Source of the DNA: a virus
DNA length: 30,849 nucleotides
Strand: one strand, 5' to 3'
IMG/VR virus record: IMGVR_UViG_3300036715_002612
Span: 1-30,849 of that record
Position numbers and translations under genes: made by a program. Each line of letters begins with the position of its first letter. Position 1 is the first letter of the stretch. Shown one piece after another: positions 13,866-21,688 of this stretch. The notes beneath the pieces were generated by a model. That model worked only from the letters and a program-made list of their open reading frames with translations. It was not told where the DNA came from and ran no database searches.

Positions 13866-15784
13866 GCCCACCCCCTAGCAGTGGCCTTCTGTACCATCCG
13901 CGCCAGTGCCCGTGCCGTGTCCTCGCTATCCACATAGGCCCCAGAGAGGTCAATGTACACATTCCCACCCAAGGCATTTGCTGGCGGAGGGTGAGGGATG
14001 ACAATCTCGCCCCGCTCTAGCACATAGGACCCGGTTGATGGGACTATCCCGCCGGCATGGAATTGCCCCTTGGGCGCATTCGGCGCTTTCTGTGCCATGA
14101 TGAGCGCTGCGGAGATGCCGGCCTGGACCCTCGCCAGGGCCGTCAGAGCAGGCCACATAGGGAAGGGCGCCGTGGCATATATGTGCATGACGGCAGCGGC
14201 ATAATTGATCCATACCTCGGCCAGCTTTAGAAGCTGCATCGCGCGGAAAGCGGCCTTGTTGTGGCCCCAGATTGTATTTATAAGTTGCTCAGCCCCTGAT
14301 AGGATTTGGGCCTGGGTCTGGTATTCTGCATCTCTGACTTTCAGGACCATCGCCACCTGCTTCTGGGCCTGGTCCATCCATAGATGGCCGAGTTGTGCAT
14401 AATATTCCATTGCATGTTGGAGGTCCTGGATGCGGGCCTCCTGGATGAGCTTCATGGCCTGCAGCATGGGGTCAGCGATCTGCTGCGGCGTCTTGAAAGG
14501 CCACGATGCTCCGTGTTCCATCGGCACCCACTCGAATGGGTCGGGCTTCTTTTTGTGCAGATCGTACCCTAGCTCCGCATTCCAGGCTTTCACCGCCTCT
14601 CCCAGCTCTCGGAGAGCACGCGCATGCTCCCGCGCCGCTGCCGCGGCCTCATGCCGGAGCTCGGTCTGCTCCTTACTCACATCCCTCTCGAGCTGCTTGA
14701 AGGCAGGGTCTGCCTCGAGTAGGCCCTCTGCTCGGAGCGTTATATCATGAAGAGACCCGGAGAGTTCTTCCAGGCTTTTCGCAGAGGCCGCGATCTCTGG
14801 AGCCTTCGCACCAGTCAGGATTGCTTCAAAAGGCGAGCTGCCGCTGAATATGGCGCGCAGCTGGGCGACTTGCACCCTCGCCTCCTCAGCCACCTGGCCC
14901 AGGATTCTCAGCTGGCCCGCCATCCCAGGTAGCGCTGCGCCATTCTGTTCTACCACACTCGCCGTCTCTCGGAGGGTCCAGTGGAGGGCCTGGAAGCCCT
15001 CTATGAGGGCCGGGTTCTCCGTGACCGCTCCCCCGATGGCTCGCTTGAGGTCAATCCAGCTATTCTTCACCTGCGCGAGCTGGCCATTGAAGCCCTCCAG
15101 GACCGCCTTGGACGTCCCACCGAGTTTCTGCTCTACGAGCTGAAGAACATAGCGCTGCGCTTCGAGCTGCCGATTTGTATCCATCAGCGTCTGAATGACC
15201 TGCTTTTCTTCGTCGGAGAAAATAATCCCACTTCGGCGTAGTGCCGTCAGACCTTCCACTGGGTCTTCCAGCGCTTTACCAAGCCTAAGCACGGCGCCAT
15301 TCAGATCCTCGCCCATCACGCTGGAGAGGTCCATGGCGGCTCGGAGGGCGCGAGGAAACTCCTCCCGGCCGATATTGCGGAATGTCAGCAGAATATTCTG
15401 CGCCTCCATGATCATGTCGCGCGAGTAAACGGAGGCATGCTGAAATTGCTCAGCCATCTCGGCCAGCTGGTGCGAAGTGTAGCCGGCCGCCATGCCGGTG
15501 GAGCGAACGATCGCCTCGGTCTTGAGGAGCGTCTCCTGTTCCTTGCCGCTCTCATGGATGGCTTCCGCCATGAACCGATAGGCTTCCGTCAAGGCCCCGA
15601 TCACGCCCAGGCTGGCGCCAATCTCCTTCGCGTATTTCGTGACAGAGGAGGCTGCATCGTCAAAGGCCGCCTGTCCCTTCTGCCCAGCCTGCTCTGCCGC
15701 ATCTCCGAGCTGGCGGACCTTCGTCAGAGCCCCTTTATCATCGAAGACGAGCTCTAGACGGAGCGGTACGCTATCGTCTGCCAT
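13862..15784 (-). CDS. Tail tape measure protein
   Basis: The product is 640 residues from the ATG at 15784 after TTAGGAGACAGCC. Long Ala/Gln/Glu/Leu-rich helical stretches, hydrophobic segments in the C-terminal part (about 510-560, WINYAAAVMHIYATAPFPMW) and a C-terminal GQFHAGGIVPSTGSYVLERGE motif are typical of siphovirus tape measures. The protein sits in the tail lumen, sets tail length and is ejected ahead of DNA. At about 0.15 nm per residue, the usual rule, it predicts a tail near 95 nm. It lies downstream of the tail tube and chaperone genes, as in lambda (G/T then H). Confidence 0.9.
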   Translation of the reverse strand: MADDSVPLRLELVFDDKGALTKVRQLGDAAEQAGQKGQAAFDDAASSVTKYAKEIGASLGVIGALTEAYRFMAEAIHESGKEQETLLKTEAIVRSTGMAAGYTSHQLAEMAEQFQHASVYSRDMIMEAQNILLTFRNIGREEFPRALRAAMDLSSVMGEDLNGAVLRLGKALEDPVEGLTALRRSGIIFSDEEKQVIQTLMDTNRQLEAQRYVLQLVEQKLGGTSKAVLEGFNGQLAQVKNSWIDLKRAIGGAVTENPALIEGFQALHWTLRETASVVEQNGAALPGMAGQLRILGQVAEEARVQVAQLRAIFSGSSPFEAILTGAKAPEIAASAKSLEELSGSLHDITLRAEGLLEADPAFKQLERDVSKEQTELRHEAAAAAREHARALRELGEAVKAWNAELGYDLHKKKPDPFEWVPMEHGASWPFKTPQQIADPMLQAMKLIQEARIQDLQHAMEYYAQLGHLWMDQAQKQVAMVLKVRDAEYQTQAQILSGAEQLINTIWGHNKAAFRAMQLLKLAEVWINYAAAVMHIYATAPFPMWPALTALARVQAGISAALIMAQKAPNAPKGQFHAGGIVPSTGSYVLERGEIVIPHPPPANALGGNVYIDLSGAYVDSEDTARALARMVQKATARGWA

Positions 15785-15914
15785 GGCTGTCTCCTAAGCC
15801 GGCCAACCCCGACGCGCTAATGGGGCAATAAGGCTCCGTTTGGGGACCGATCAAGGCGTTACCATTGCCATGCCCCCAAAAGGCTCCCATTCGCCCGCTG
15901 AGCGCGTCGGTCAT
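15771..15914 (-). CDS. Possible 47-residue protein between tail chaperone and tape measure
   Basis: A 47-residue frame starts at an ATG that forms an ATGA overlap with the end of the downstream chaperone frame, with GGGGAGAGG upstream. It ends 14 bases inside the tape measure gene. The peptide contains GNALIGPQTEPYCPISASG, the same pattern as the N-terminal part of the lipoprotein gene. The coupling signals support translation, but the composition is Gly-rich and no family is recognised. It could also be only a leader for the tape measure. Confidence 0.35.
   Translation of the reverse strand: MTDALSGRMGAFWGHGNGNALIGPQTEPYCPISASGLAGLGDSHGRR
15811..15863 (-). repeat. 53-bp dispersed repeat, copy B
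   Basis: Ungapped partner of 990-1042, 38 of 53 identical. It lies in the gap between the chaperone and tape measure genes. On the minus strand both copies encode TxPYCPI in the same frame, with synonymous differences (CCC/CCT, ATA/ATT) in the conserved codons. This hints at conservation as peptide rather than only as DNA. Confidence 0.55.
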
Positions 15915-16318
15915 GGGGCCTCTCCCCTCGGCTGCTGCCGCTTGGCCGCCTCGGCCATCCTCCGCTCGCGCTCCTCCCAGATCACCTCCCGCCGCCGGAG
16001 CCATGCCAGCACCTGGGATGGGGTCAGCCGCGGCATGATCGCCGGGAGAAGTGCCTCCCGGTAGTCGGCGTGAGCCGGATGGTCCCATATCGCGGAGAAG
16101 AGCAGAGCCGTCCGACTGAGGCCGTCCAGGTCCGGGCAGAGCTCCCGGTCCTGAATGGGGCAGCCCTCGCATCGCGCCAGGGGAGGCTCGCCATTCGCGA
16201 TGGCATCGCGTATAGCAGGGCAGGCTTCTAGCGGCACCGCCGCACGACGCCAGCATGTATCCGGGCCCGTTCCCTCCTGGGCCGTTACCTGCAAGTAGGC
16301 CCGGAGGGCGGCTAAGGG
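15911..16318 (-). CDS. Downstream part of tail assembly chaperone (GT-type), probably by -1 frameshift
   Basis: The frame is open from 16381 to a TGA at 15911-15913, but no ATG or GTG with a ribosome binding site is present near its beginning; the only early option is a TTG at 16294 with none. It lies exactly in the -1 frame relative to the upstream chaperone gene (16312-16650) and overlaps its end. A slip at the last sense codon before the stop (C CCT TAG at 16318-16312, re-pairing to CCC) would append 134 residues and give a product of about 246. The added part has Cys residues (CPAI, CEGC, ELC) and a charged helical end (EERERRMAEAAKR). This matches lambda gpG/gpGT-type organisation, required for tail tube assembly around the tape measure. 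Confidence 0.7.
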   Translation of the reverse strand, partial: PLAALRAYLQVTAQEGTGPDTCWRRAAVPLEACPAIRDAIANGEPPLARCEGCPIQDRELCPDLDGLSRTALLFSAIWDHPAHADYREALLPAIMPRLTPSQVLAWLRRREVIWEERERRMAEAAKRQQPRGEAP

Positions 16319-16650
16319 CGTTCCCCACTCTGGCCTCCATCCTCGGCCGGCACCGACCCAACGATGCGAGCGAAGAGCGCGTCAGGCACACCCCGGATGC
16401 GAAGGAGCGTGTCGAGTGAGTAGGGCAGGGGCGCACCATCCAGCGTCACACCCTCCCAGCCGAGCACATGCGCGCTCAGAATGTCCCGCATCACCTGCTC
16501 GATGTCGACCTCCACACCTCGCTCCGTGCCCAGCGAGTGGCGCGCATAGGCGGCCGTCACCGTCACAGGAAGTGCCTCGCGGTAGCGGATCACCGCGTCG
16601 CCGATGCGATATTCCCGGATTGTCTCTGTGTCAACGAGCTTGAACTCCAT
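16312..16650 (-). CDS. Tail assembly chaperone (gpG-like)
   Basis: The product is 112 residues from the ATG at 16650 with TGGAGGGCGC in front. It begins MEFKLVDTETIREYRIGDAV and has a helical middle (VDIEQVMRDILSAHVLGWEG). It is located between the tail tube and tape measure genes, where siphoviruses encode the chaperone that keeps the tape measure soluble and recruits tube subunits. Its end overlaps a frame entered by a -1 shift, the hallmark of the G/GT pair. The family is highly variable in sequence, so the call rests on position, size and the overlapping frame. Confidence 0.75.
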   Translation of the reverse strand: MEFKLVDTETIREYRIGDAVIRYREALPVTVTAAYARHSLGTERGVEVDIEQVMRDILSAHVLGWEGVTLDGAPLPYSLDTLLRIRGVPDALFARIVGSVPAEDGGQSGERP

Positions 16651-16701
16651 GCGCCCTCCAGTGGCAGAAGCCTGCCAGTCTCACCACTTGGCCGAATGCT
16701 A

Positions 16702-16717
16702 CTGGCCTATGGGCCAG
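16702..16717. other. Short hairpin between the 44-residue gene and the tail chaperone
   Basis: CTGGCC at 16702-16707 and GGCCAG at 16712-16717 form a perfect 6-bp stem with a four-base loop in the 85-bp gap before the chaperone gene. It has no U-tract, so it is more likely an RNA processing or expression-balancing element than a terminator. Confidence 0.35.
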
Positions 16718-16735
16718 GTGACGCCCAGTTGCGCC

Positions 16736-16870
16736 TCAGCGCTTGCGCTCGCGCGAGGGCTTCCATCCTGTCTTTCGCAGCGTGCCATATACATAGGCAT
16801 CCTTCCGCTCGCCTTTGAGCCCCTTCTTTGTCGCCTCGCGCTTCAGTTTCTGCTCCAGTTTCTTTGGCAT
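16736..16870 (-). CDS. 44-residue very basic conserved-type phage protein
   Basis: An ATG at 16870, seven bases after the tail tube stop, opens a 44-codon frame ending in TGA at 16736. The product begins MPKKLEQKLKREATKKGLKG, continues with a KDAYVYGTLRKTGWKPS segment and ends in RERKR; more than a third of the residues are Lys or Arg. The K-x-L-x-x-K-L-K and AYVYGT-x-RKTGWKPS pattern is one I associate with small phage proteins found in many genomes, whose role is unknown. The strong charge suggests binding to nucleic acid or an acidic partner. The ribosome binding site is weak, so coupling to the tail tube gene is likely. Confidence 0.75.
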   Translation of the reverse strand: MPKKLEQKLKREATKKGLKGERKDAYVYGTLRKTGWKPSRERKR

Positions 16871-16876
16871 TTTCCA

Positions 16877-18043
16877 TTACCCGATAATGGTTGCGCTGGT
16901 GTTGTTCTGGACAGCCAGATAGAGCGCATCAGCGGTGTCTCCGCTGGTACCGCCCGCATAACGGAAGCAGGAGGGAAGATGGGAAGTAGCAGGAGGACGC
17001 AGAGCCATGAATTGCACCTCATGCTCCACGCGCTTCCCGGCCTGGGTCTTCCGCTCCACCTTAGTGGGCATGAGCATCGGGAGCCCGATCTCATAGTAAG
17101 GATAGTAGGAGCCCGAAATGGCGGTCGGGAAGGTCCAGCGCACCCGGAGGTGGAAGTACGTCTCCACGCCGTCTTCCCAGCGCTTCAGGGCCGCATCAAT
17201 CAGGCTTTCGTTCGCATCCGTGACCTTGGGGAACTTGAGGGTAACCTTGATGTCCGTGAAGCCGTTGTCGCTCGGCTGGTCTGAGTAGGCGGTTGTGGTG
17301 AAGACGGACTCATACTTCCGATCTAGGGAGATGGTGATATGGGATGGTTTGATGGCGCAGGAATCATCGAATGCCACAGGCGTCCCGCCGATCTGGGCAG
17401 ACTGCGCGAGCCAGCACCCCGTAGGGCCGATATGGCTGTGATGCACCTTCCTGGTCGTATCCAAATATGTCACGTTGGACCAAGAGCCCGAAATGACGGG
17501 AGAGTCCCGGAGCACCCTGCTCCCGAGGCCCTTGACAGATATTTTGAGAGGTTTGCCTGCCTCGCTGGTGACCTCCAAGCCGCTCGGCTGCCATGATGGC
17601 ACCGAGAGATAGGAGGCCCCGTTGGTCTTCGCCCATCGGGCGGCAATGGTGAACCAGCGGCCGACGGAGTCAGCAAGACTCTTTCCGCCCGCGATGGTCT
17701 GGGTGTGCAGATAGGCCGGTGTGGTGCCCTGCTGCGTCGCCGTCGTCCCTGAAGCGAGGCAGGCGAAGATAAGCTCATCCATCGGGGAAGCAGCCGTGCC
17801 GGAGCAGTAGCGAGGTTCGAACTCCACTGAAAAGTTGACGTCCTCCACGTTCCCGAGGTCTACATATTGAGGCCAGCCATTGTCCGTTGTCTCCTCCACC
17901 TTGACCGATGGTTCCCCAAAAGGAACTGGGTTTTCGGAGACCTTGATGCCGTCCCCAGCCGCCAGGGCTTGCTCCGTGCCCCAGGCTGCGCTAGCCGGAG
18001 CCAGCGCGGCGGCCAGGCCATGCTCTTTTCCTGTCCAGGCCAT
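16877..18043 (-). CDS. Major tail tube protein
   Basis: The product is 388 residues from the ATG at 18043, in a TAATG overlap with the preceding gene and with GGAGGAAGAATA upstream. Beta-rich sequence with features such as VEDVNFSVEFEPRY, LADSVGRWFTIAARW, a SYLSVPSWQPSGLEV segment and HSHIGPTGCWLAQSAQIGG fits the phage tail tube fold, in which hexameric rings stack to form the tail lumen. The position after tail-completion and terminator genes and before the chaperone pair is standard. At 388 residues it is longer than minimal tube proteins, so an extra surface domain is possible in the C-terminal half. Confidence 0.75.
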   Translation of the reverse strand: MAWTGKEHGLAAALAPASAAWGTEQALAAGDGIKVSENPVPFGEPSVKVEETTDNGWPQYVDLGNVEDVNFSVEFEPRYCSGTAASPMDELIFACLASGTTATQQGTTPAYLHTQTIAGGKSLADSVGRWFTIAARWAKTNGASYLSVPSWQPSGLEVTSEAGKPLKISVKGLGSRVLRDSPVISGSWSNVTYLDTTRKVHHSHIGPTGCWLAQSAQIGGTPVAFDDSCAIKPSHITISLDRKYESVFTTTAYSDQPSDNGFTDIKVTLKFPKVTDANESLIDAALKRWEDGVETYFHLRVRWTFPTAISGSYYPYYEIGLPMLMPTKVERKTQAGKRVEHEVQFMALRPPATSHLPSCFRYAGGTSGDTADALYLAVQNNTSATIIG

Positions 18044-18246
18044 TATTCTTCCTCCTGCGCGGCCTTAGCCGCCTGAAATGGGCCACTCGCAGACATTGCT
18101 TCCTGGGGCACCTCGTACACGGCCTGGTCCACTAGATAGCCATATATCGGGTGCGTCTGCCCGACGCACTCTGGCCGGACCACAGCGCGGACGAGGCCCT
18201 CCGGCAGCGTAGTATCCATGGTCTCGGGGATCTGCCGCTTTGCCAT
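18043..18246 (-). CDS. Small protein between tail terminator and tail tube genes
   Basis: The product is 67 residues from the ATG at 18246 with GGGAGGCCTGATC upstream. The sequence (MAKRQIPETMDTTLPEGLVR, then HPIYGYLVDQAVYEVPQ) has a beta-like middle and an acidic end (AAQEEE). Its stop overlaps the tail tube start (TAATG). Small proteins of this kind are common beside tube genes but I recognise no family. A structural or assembly role in the tail is inferred from position. Confidence 0.7.
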   Translation of the reverse strand: MAKRQIPETMDTTLPEGLVRAVVRPECVGQTHPIYGYLVDQAVYEVPQEAMSASGPFQAAKAAQEEE

Positions 18247-18248
18247 GA

Positions 18249-18671
18249 TCAGGCCTCCCACTCAAAGTCCATTGTGAACGTTAGACGGAATGGGGCTAGG
18301 TATTCTCGTGCGTCGATGGTGCGGAAGCCGGTCCAGGTGACCAGTGACGTATACCCGCCCAGCGTCTGATCCGCTTCCAGTGCTTCAATGATGGCGTCCC
18401 GCAGAGATATCATCTGCGCAACGCCATACTCCTGGCCCGCGATCGCGACGGTCACCATGACCGTCATGCTCTCCTGGTAGGAGCCGCAGGTGAGCCTCGT
18501 CGCCGAGCTCTCCTGGACGGCGAGGTGAAGGACCACGCCCCGCTGACCGGGCAGAAGCGTCTCCAGCCAGGTGTCGGGGTCGGGCGGATAGGTTTCGACG
18601 CCGCCGACGCCATCCACGCCTTCGAGGGCAGTTTTGAGCTGCTCCAGAATCTGAACAAGGTTAGACGCCAT
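18249..18671 (-). CDS. Tail terminator-like protein
   Basis: The product is 140 residues from the ATG at 18671 with CTGGAGGAAGGCCA upstream. The pattern is an N-terminal helix (LVQILEQLKTALEG), a strand pair around ETYPPDPDTWLETLLPGQRG, a MTVMVTVAIAGQ strand, a helix (MISLRDAIIEALEADQ) and a final strand with FRLTFTMDFEWE. This layout and the gene position before the tail tube match the ring-forming tail terminators (lambda gpU/gpZ region). Identification is structural by pattern, not by motif. Confidence 0.6.
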   Translation of the reverse strand: MASNLVQILEQLKTALEGVDGVGGVETYPPDPDTWLETLLPGQRGVVLHLAVQESSATRLTCGSYQESMTVMVTVAIAGQEYGVAQMISLRDAIIEALEADQTLGGYTSLVTWTGFRTIDAREYLAPFRLTFTMDFEWEA

Positions 18672-19239
18672 TGGCCTTCCTCCAGGCCGCGACTAGTCGG
18701 GCCTTCTCCTGCGCCTGGCGGATTCCGAAGAAAGGTCGGCTCTCGTTGTTCCATCTGGCCTTATCATTGGCTTCGCGCCCGTAGAACCCAATAACTACCC
18801 GGAGGCGGTCCCGCGCCTCAGCATACAGGCTAGATAGCATCCGCCCGGTCCTCGTCAGGTTCACGACTGGGCCATAGAGGTTTGCCTTATACTCGGCATA
18901 TCCTCTAGGGAAGTACATCGTCTTACCACCACGTGGGCCCTTGCCTGTGCTCTTCAGGGTCGCCCCGGTGCGGCGGTTGTAGTTGCTGACCTTTGTCGGG
19001 GTTCTGGGCGTCTTAATGCCGCCCCTGGGCGCGGGTCGTTCCTGCAGGCTGATATAGCAGGGCCTAGTGGAATATGGTCGAAAGGGTTTCCCATCCACGT
19101 CGCGCCCACTTTCGGTACGGGTCCTGATGATATCGCGGGCCGTCGCCCCCACTTCCAGGCACACTCTCTCCGTGACCGTCTTGGCCACGGCGGCCTCCAA
19201 GGCCTTCTGGAATGCGGGCCCATCTAGTCGGAATCTCAT
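18661..19239 (-). CDS. HK97 gp10-like tail completion / head-tail joining protein
   Basis: The product is 192 residues if the ATG at 19239 is used (ATGA overlap with the upstream stop); an ATG at 19245 adds two residues. The N-terminal helix (AFQKALEAAVAKTVTERV), the TARDIIRTRT segment, the Pro/Arg-rich loop and the C-terminal NNESRPFFGIRQAQEKARLVAAWRK helix recall HK97 gp10-type proteins, whose C-terminus commonly has a P-R-P-F motif before the last helix. The family completes the tail and joins it to the head. The middle is longer and more basic (KGPRGGKTMYFPRGY) than usual. Confidence 0.65.
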   Translation of the reverse strand: MRFRLDGPAFQKALEAAVAKTVTERVCLEVGATARDIIRTRTESGRDVDGKPFRPYSTRPCYISLQERPAPRGGIKTPRTPTKVSNYNRRTGATLKSTGKGPRGGKTMYFPRGYAEYKANLYGPVVNLTRTGRMLSSLYAEARDRLRVVIGFYGREANDKARWNNESRPFFGIRQAQEKARLVAAWRKANGV

Positions 19240-20021
19240 AGGCATACCCCAGGCGGACGAGACGCATTCTCTGGGGGCGGGCCCGCATCCCCATTCGGGT
19301 CCGCGGTGATCATGCCGGCGGAGAGGGCAGCGTCCAGATCGGCCACATAGAGGCGCCAGGCGTGATCGCGCATGGCCGCGAGGGCGTCGGATGGAGCAGC
19401 GATGCCCCCGGTGTATACGTAGTAGAGCGTCAGGGCGGCGCCTGCTGTCTCTAGCCCTTCGATGCATGGCTCGGACGGATGTCCGTCCGTCATCAGACGG
19501 TAGGGATCGATGCCGCGCCCACGCAGGGCCTGCTCGATGGTCTGCTTGGCGGCTTGCTTATATGCGGCCAAGTCTCCGAATCCGCGCATCTGATCCGTGA
19601 GGATGGCGCGCACGGCGGCAATGTGCTCATCCCGGCATGCCCGCACGAGATACCATTCCGGCACGCCGTAGACGTGGCCTAATACCGTTACGCGATAGCC
19701 AGGGTCAGAGTAGTCCTCGGACCCTGCCGGCAGGGCATAGGTGAGGCGGAGACGCAGATATTGGGGCCAGTCCGTGAGGATGCGCGTCGCCAGGTTGGGC
19801 GCTTGTGGGTCGCCGATACTCCAGAGCGTCGTATATTGGCCCTTCTCGCTGGTAGCCCCCTCCACCGCCATCCCCGAGATGGTCCCGGCACAATATAGCG
19901 TCGCGAGGTCGAGCCGCAGCAGCGTCACATGGGGGCCGCTAGGCACATAGACGCCCAGGTCATGGACGGCGCTTGTTGCCGGCCCATCTTTGTCGCCTGC
20001 CGTCACCAGAGAGAACCGCAT
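19236..20021 (-). CDS. Head-tail connector-region protein of unknown family
   Basis: The product is 261 residues from the ATG at 20021 with a GGGGGCGC sequence nearby. The N-terminal half is beta-rich (FSLVTAGDKDGPATSAVHDL, LYCAGTISGMAVEG) and the C-terminal part mostly helical (FGDLAAYKQAAKQTIEQALRG, SDALAAMRDHAWRLYVADL). It lies between a small post-capsid gene and the tail-completion gene, where adaptor and stopper proteins are encoded. I do not recognise the sequence. It may combine an adaptor with another domain, since typical adaptors are 100-150 residues. Confidence 0.65.
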   Translation of the reverse strand: MRFSLVTAGDKDGPATSAVHDLGVYVPSGPHVTLLRLDLATLYCAGTISGMAVEGATSEKGQYTTLWSIGDPQAPNLATRILTDWPQYLRLRLTYALPAGSEDYSDPGYRVTVLGHVYGVPEWYLVRACRDEHIAAVRAILTDQMRGFGDLAAYKQAAKQTIEQALRGRGIDPYRLMTDGHPSEPCIEGLETAGAALTLYYVYTGGIAAPSDALAAMRDHAWRLYVADLDAALSAGMITADPNGDAGPPPENASRPPGVCL

Positions 20022-20038
20022 GATGCGCCCCCTATATA

Positions 20039-20074
20039 GCCCGGGCTGGAGGGGATCGGACCCTCAGCCCGGGC
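20039..20074. other. GC-rich hairpin between post-capsid gene and connector gene
   Basis: GCCCGGGCTG at 20039-20048 pairs perfectly with CAGCCCGGGC at 20065-20074. Four more base pairs follow inside, after a single-base bulge, with a seven-base loop. There is no U-tract on either side. It may be a partial terminator or an RNA-stability element that lowers expression of tail genes relative to capsid. Confidence 0.55.
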
Positions 20075-20081
20075 CTCGGAG

Positions 20082-20285
20082 TCAGATGTTCTCGCGCGGC
20101 CTACCGCGTTTAACTTGGTTATCCTCTTTCGCCGCACCATCCTCTGCCCTGCCCAGAAAGGCATATCCCTTCCGCTCATAATAGGCGCGGGTTGCGGGCT
20201 CAGCGGATACGTGCACCGGGATCGCCACTTCGAAACCGTCAGGCTTCCGGAAGCGCAGCGTCGTCATCGCCGACAGCACTGGCAT
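20082..20285 (-). CDS. Small protein downstream of the major capsid gene
   Basis: The product is 67 residues. The ATG at 20285 is chosen because AGGAGG lies seven bases upstream; a GTG at 20300 would place the ribosome binding site inside the gene. The sequence (TLRFRKPDGFEVAIPVHVS, AYYERKGYAFLGRAEDG, and a basic end KRGRPRENI) starts beta-like and ends disordered. Position suggests a decoration or head-completion protein, but I recognise no family. Confidence 0.7.
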   Translation of the reverse strand: MPVLSAMTTLRFRKPDGFEVAIPVHVSAEPATRAYYERKGYAFLGRAEDGAAKEDNQVKRGRPRENI

Positions 20286-20296
20286 ATCATGCCTCC

Positions 20297-21133
20297 TCAC
20301 AGCGCGGCATCATAGAACATGCCCACGCCATAGGCGTCCTTGCGCTCCGCAACGGCGAAGCGGCCCCAGGCATAGATTTCCCAGCCCATGCTCTCGATGC
20401 GCTTGACCTCGACCTGCAGCTCGTTCTCGATGCCGAGGGCGAAGCACAGCGGGTTGAACATCGCGCCGTGAGCGTCGTCATTGGCATCCGCCACGATGTT
20501 CCCGTCTGTGAAGATGGGCACGTTGAACAGGGTCTGCTCGAAGAATGGGCGGGTGGCATTATCGAGACCGGCCGGGAAGCCCTTCGAGCTATCGGGCGCC
20601 TTCAGGTCCTTGAACAGGTTGTACGCCTGGTAGGGATGGAGCACGCAATAATAGGGCGTGGGGACGTTGTTCTTCCGAAGCTTGGCGAGCGCCTTCCCGT
20701 ACTCGGCGACCGTCAGCTCCGTCCCGGCCGACCCGACGGTATTGGAGAGTCCAGCGAAGAGGCCCACGAGGGCCTTGTCGATCTCGATCCCGAAGGCCGT
20801 GCCGAGGCCAGTCGCGGCCTCCTTGATGATGTCGAAGTTGCCAGCCTTCGCCCGATTAACGGCCTCGTCCGAGATAGACACAGCCCCGCCATACTTCCCG
20901 CTGGTCAGAGTGACGCTGCCCACATTGAGGGTCGTGAAGGTGGAGAGAGGCACGCCCTCGGTCATGGCCGCCACATTGACGGTGCCCGTCTCCGGAAGAG
21001 TCAGTGTGCCGCTCTGCATCTGGTAGGTCTGGACGAGGTTGCGCATGGGCCCGGTCTCGCGGCTCGCCGTGAGGGCGAAGGCGACGAAGCTCGGGACGAG
21101 CGCCTGAATATCCGAATAGGTAGTGATAGCCAT
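20297..21133 (-). CDS. Major capsid protein
   Basis: The product is 278 residues from the ATG at 21133 after a strong AAAGGAGTAAAAA. The N-terminal part (DIQALVPSFVAFALTASRE, then NLVQTYQM and TEGVPLSTFTTLNV) and the C-terminal part (VEVKRIESMGWEIYAWGRF, KDAYGVGMFYDA) fit an HK97-fold coat. A VAAMTEG segment, a SISDEAVNRA helix start and a central VLHPYQAYNLFKDL helix are typical of short coat proteins that use a separate scaffold. The scaffold gene directly upstream and the strong ribosome binding site agree. There is no sign of a fused protease. Confidence 0.85.
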   Translation of the reverse strand: MAITTYSDIQALVPSFVAFALTASRETGPMRNLVQTYQMQSGTLTLPETGTVNVAAMTEGVPLSTFTTLNVGSVTLTSGKYGGAVSISDEAVNRAKAGNFDIIKEAATGLGTAFGIEIDKALVGLFAGLSNTVGSAGTELTVAEYGKALAKLRKNNVPTPYYCVLHPYQAYNLFKDLKAPDSSKGFPAGLDNATRPFFEQTLFNVPIFTDGNIVADANDDAHGAMFNPLCFALGIENELQVEVKRIESMGWEIYAWGRFAVAERKDAYGVGMFYDAAL

Positions 21134-21136
21134 TTT

Positions 21137-21688
21137 TTACTCCTTTCGTTTGCTCAGCCAGTCCAGATAGCCCTTCGGGTCGCGATAGGCCCAATCGAGC
21201 TGAGACTGGTGGTCGGTCATGTCCTTCCCGTTCCGCGATCCCGGGGGGGTCGTAGATGGGCCGCCCTTCTTCGCCGAGAGGAGGTCCTGGATGCCTTTGG
21301 CCATCTGGAGCTTCTCGCCCACAGACAGCCCTTCTGGGATGAGCTTTTTGGTCCTCTCGTCCCAGTCCTTCATGATGGCGGCGAGCTCCTCCTCCATGCT
21401 GGCCTCGATCTGCTTGAGGCGCTTCTCGTATTGCTCCCGCGTCTCGCGTTCGCGTTTGTAGAGCGCCTCGAACTCGCCGCGCTTCTTGGCCTCCTCTTCC
21501 TCCTGCGCCGCCAGCTTCTGCTCAAATCCCTTGAGCTTGCCCTGGAGGCGGTCTACGGTCTCCTGCCAGTTGATCAGCTTTCGCTGTGCCGCTTCCCACT
21601 CCTCCCGAGTGGGCGGGGTCCACGAATCACTCGTGGGGTGGGTGTTTTCGCCCGGCGTCTCGCTGGGCTTAGGCTTCTGCTCTTCCAT
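21137..21688 (-). CDS. Capsid scaffold protein
   Basis: The product is 183 residues from the ATG at 21688 with CGAGGAGGAATAG upstream. A disordered Pro/Thr-rich N-terminus is followed by a long, highly charged coiled coil (about 30-125, rich in Glu, Lys and Gln). After a Pro/Gly-rich linker comes a short C-terminal helix (LDWAYRDPKGYLDWLSKRKE) suited to binding the coat. This architecture and the position directly before the coat gene are those of phage scaffolds that shape the prohead and then leave or are degraded. No protease gene was found, so release without cleavage is more likely. Confidence 0.8.
   Translation of the reverse strand: MEEQKPKPSETPGENTHPTSDSWTPPTREEWEAAQRKLINWQETVDRLQGKLKGFEQKLAAQEEEEAKKRGEFEALYKRERETREQYEKRLKQIEASMEEELAAIMKDWDERTKKLIPEGLSVGEKLQMAKGIQDLLSAKKGGPSTTPPGSRNGKDMTDHQSQLDWAYRDPKGYLDWLSKRKE

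Noticed and set aside
15771-16439. A 222-codon minus-strand frame overlapping the chaperone genes
   Set aside because: Its sequence is Gly/Pro/Arg-rich and it overlaps two better frames. Only its last 47 codons have independent start signals, and they are listed separately at low confidence.
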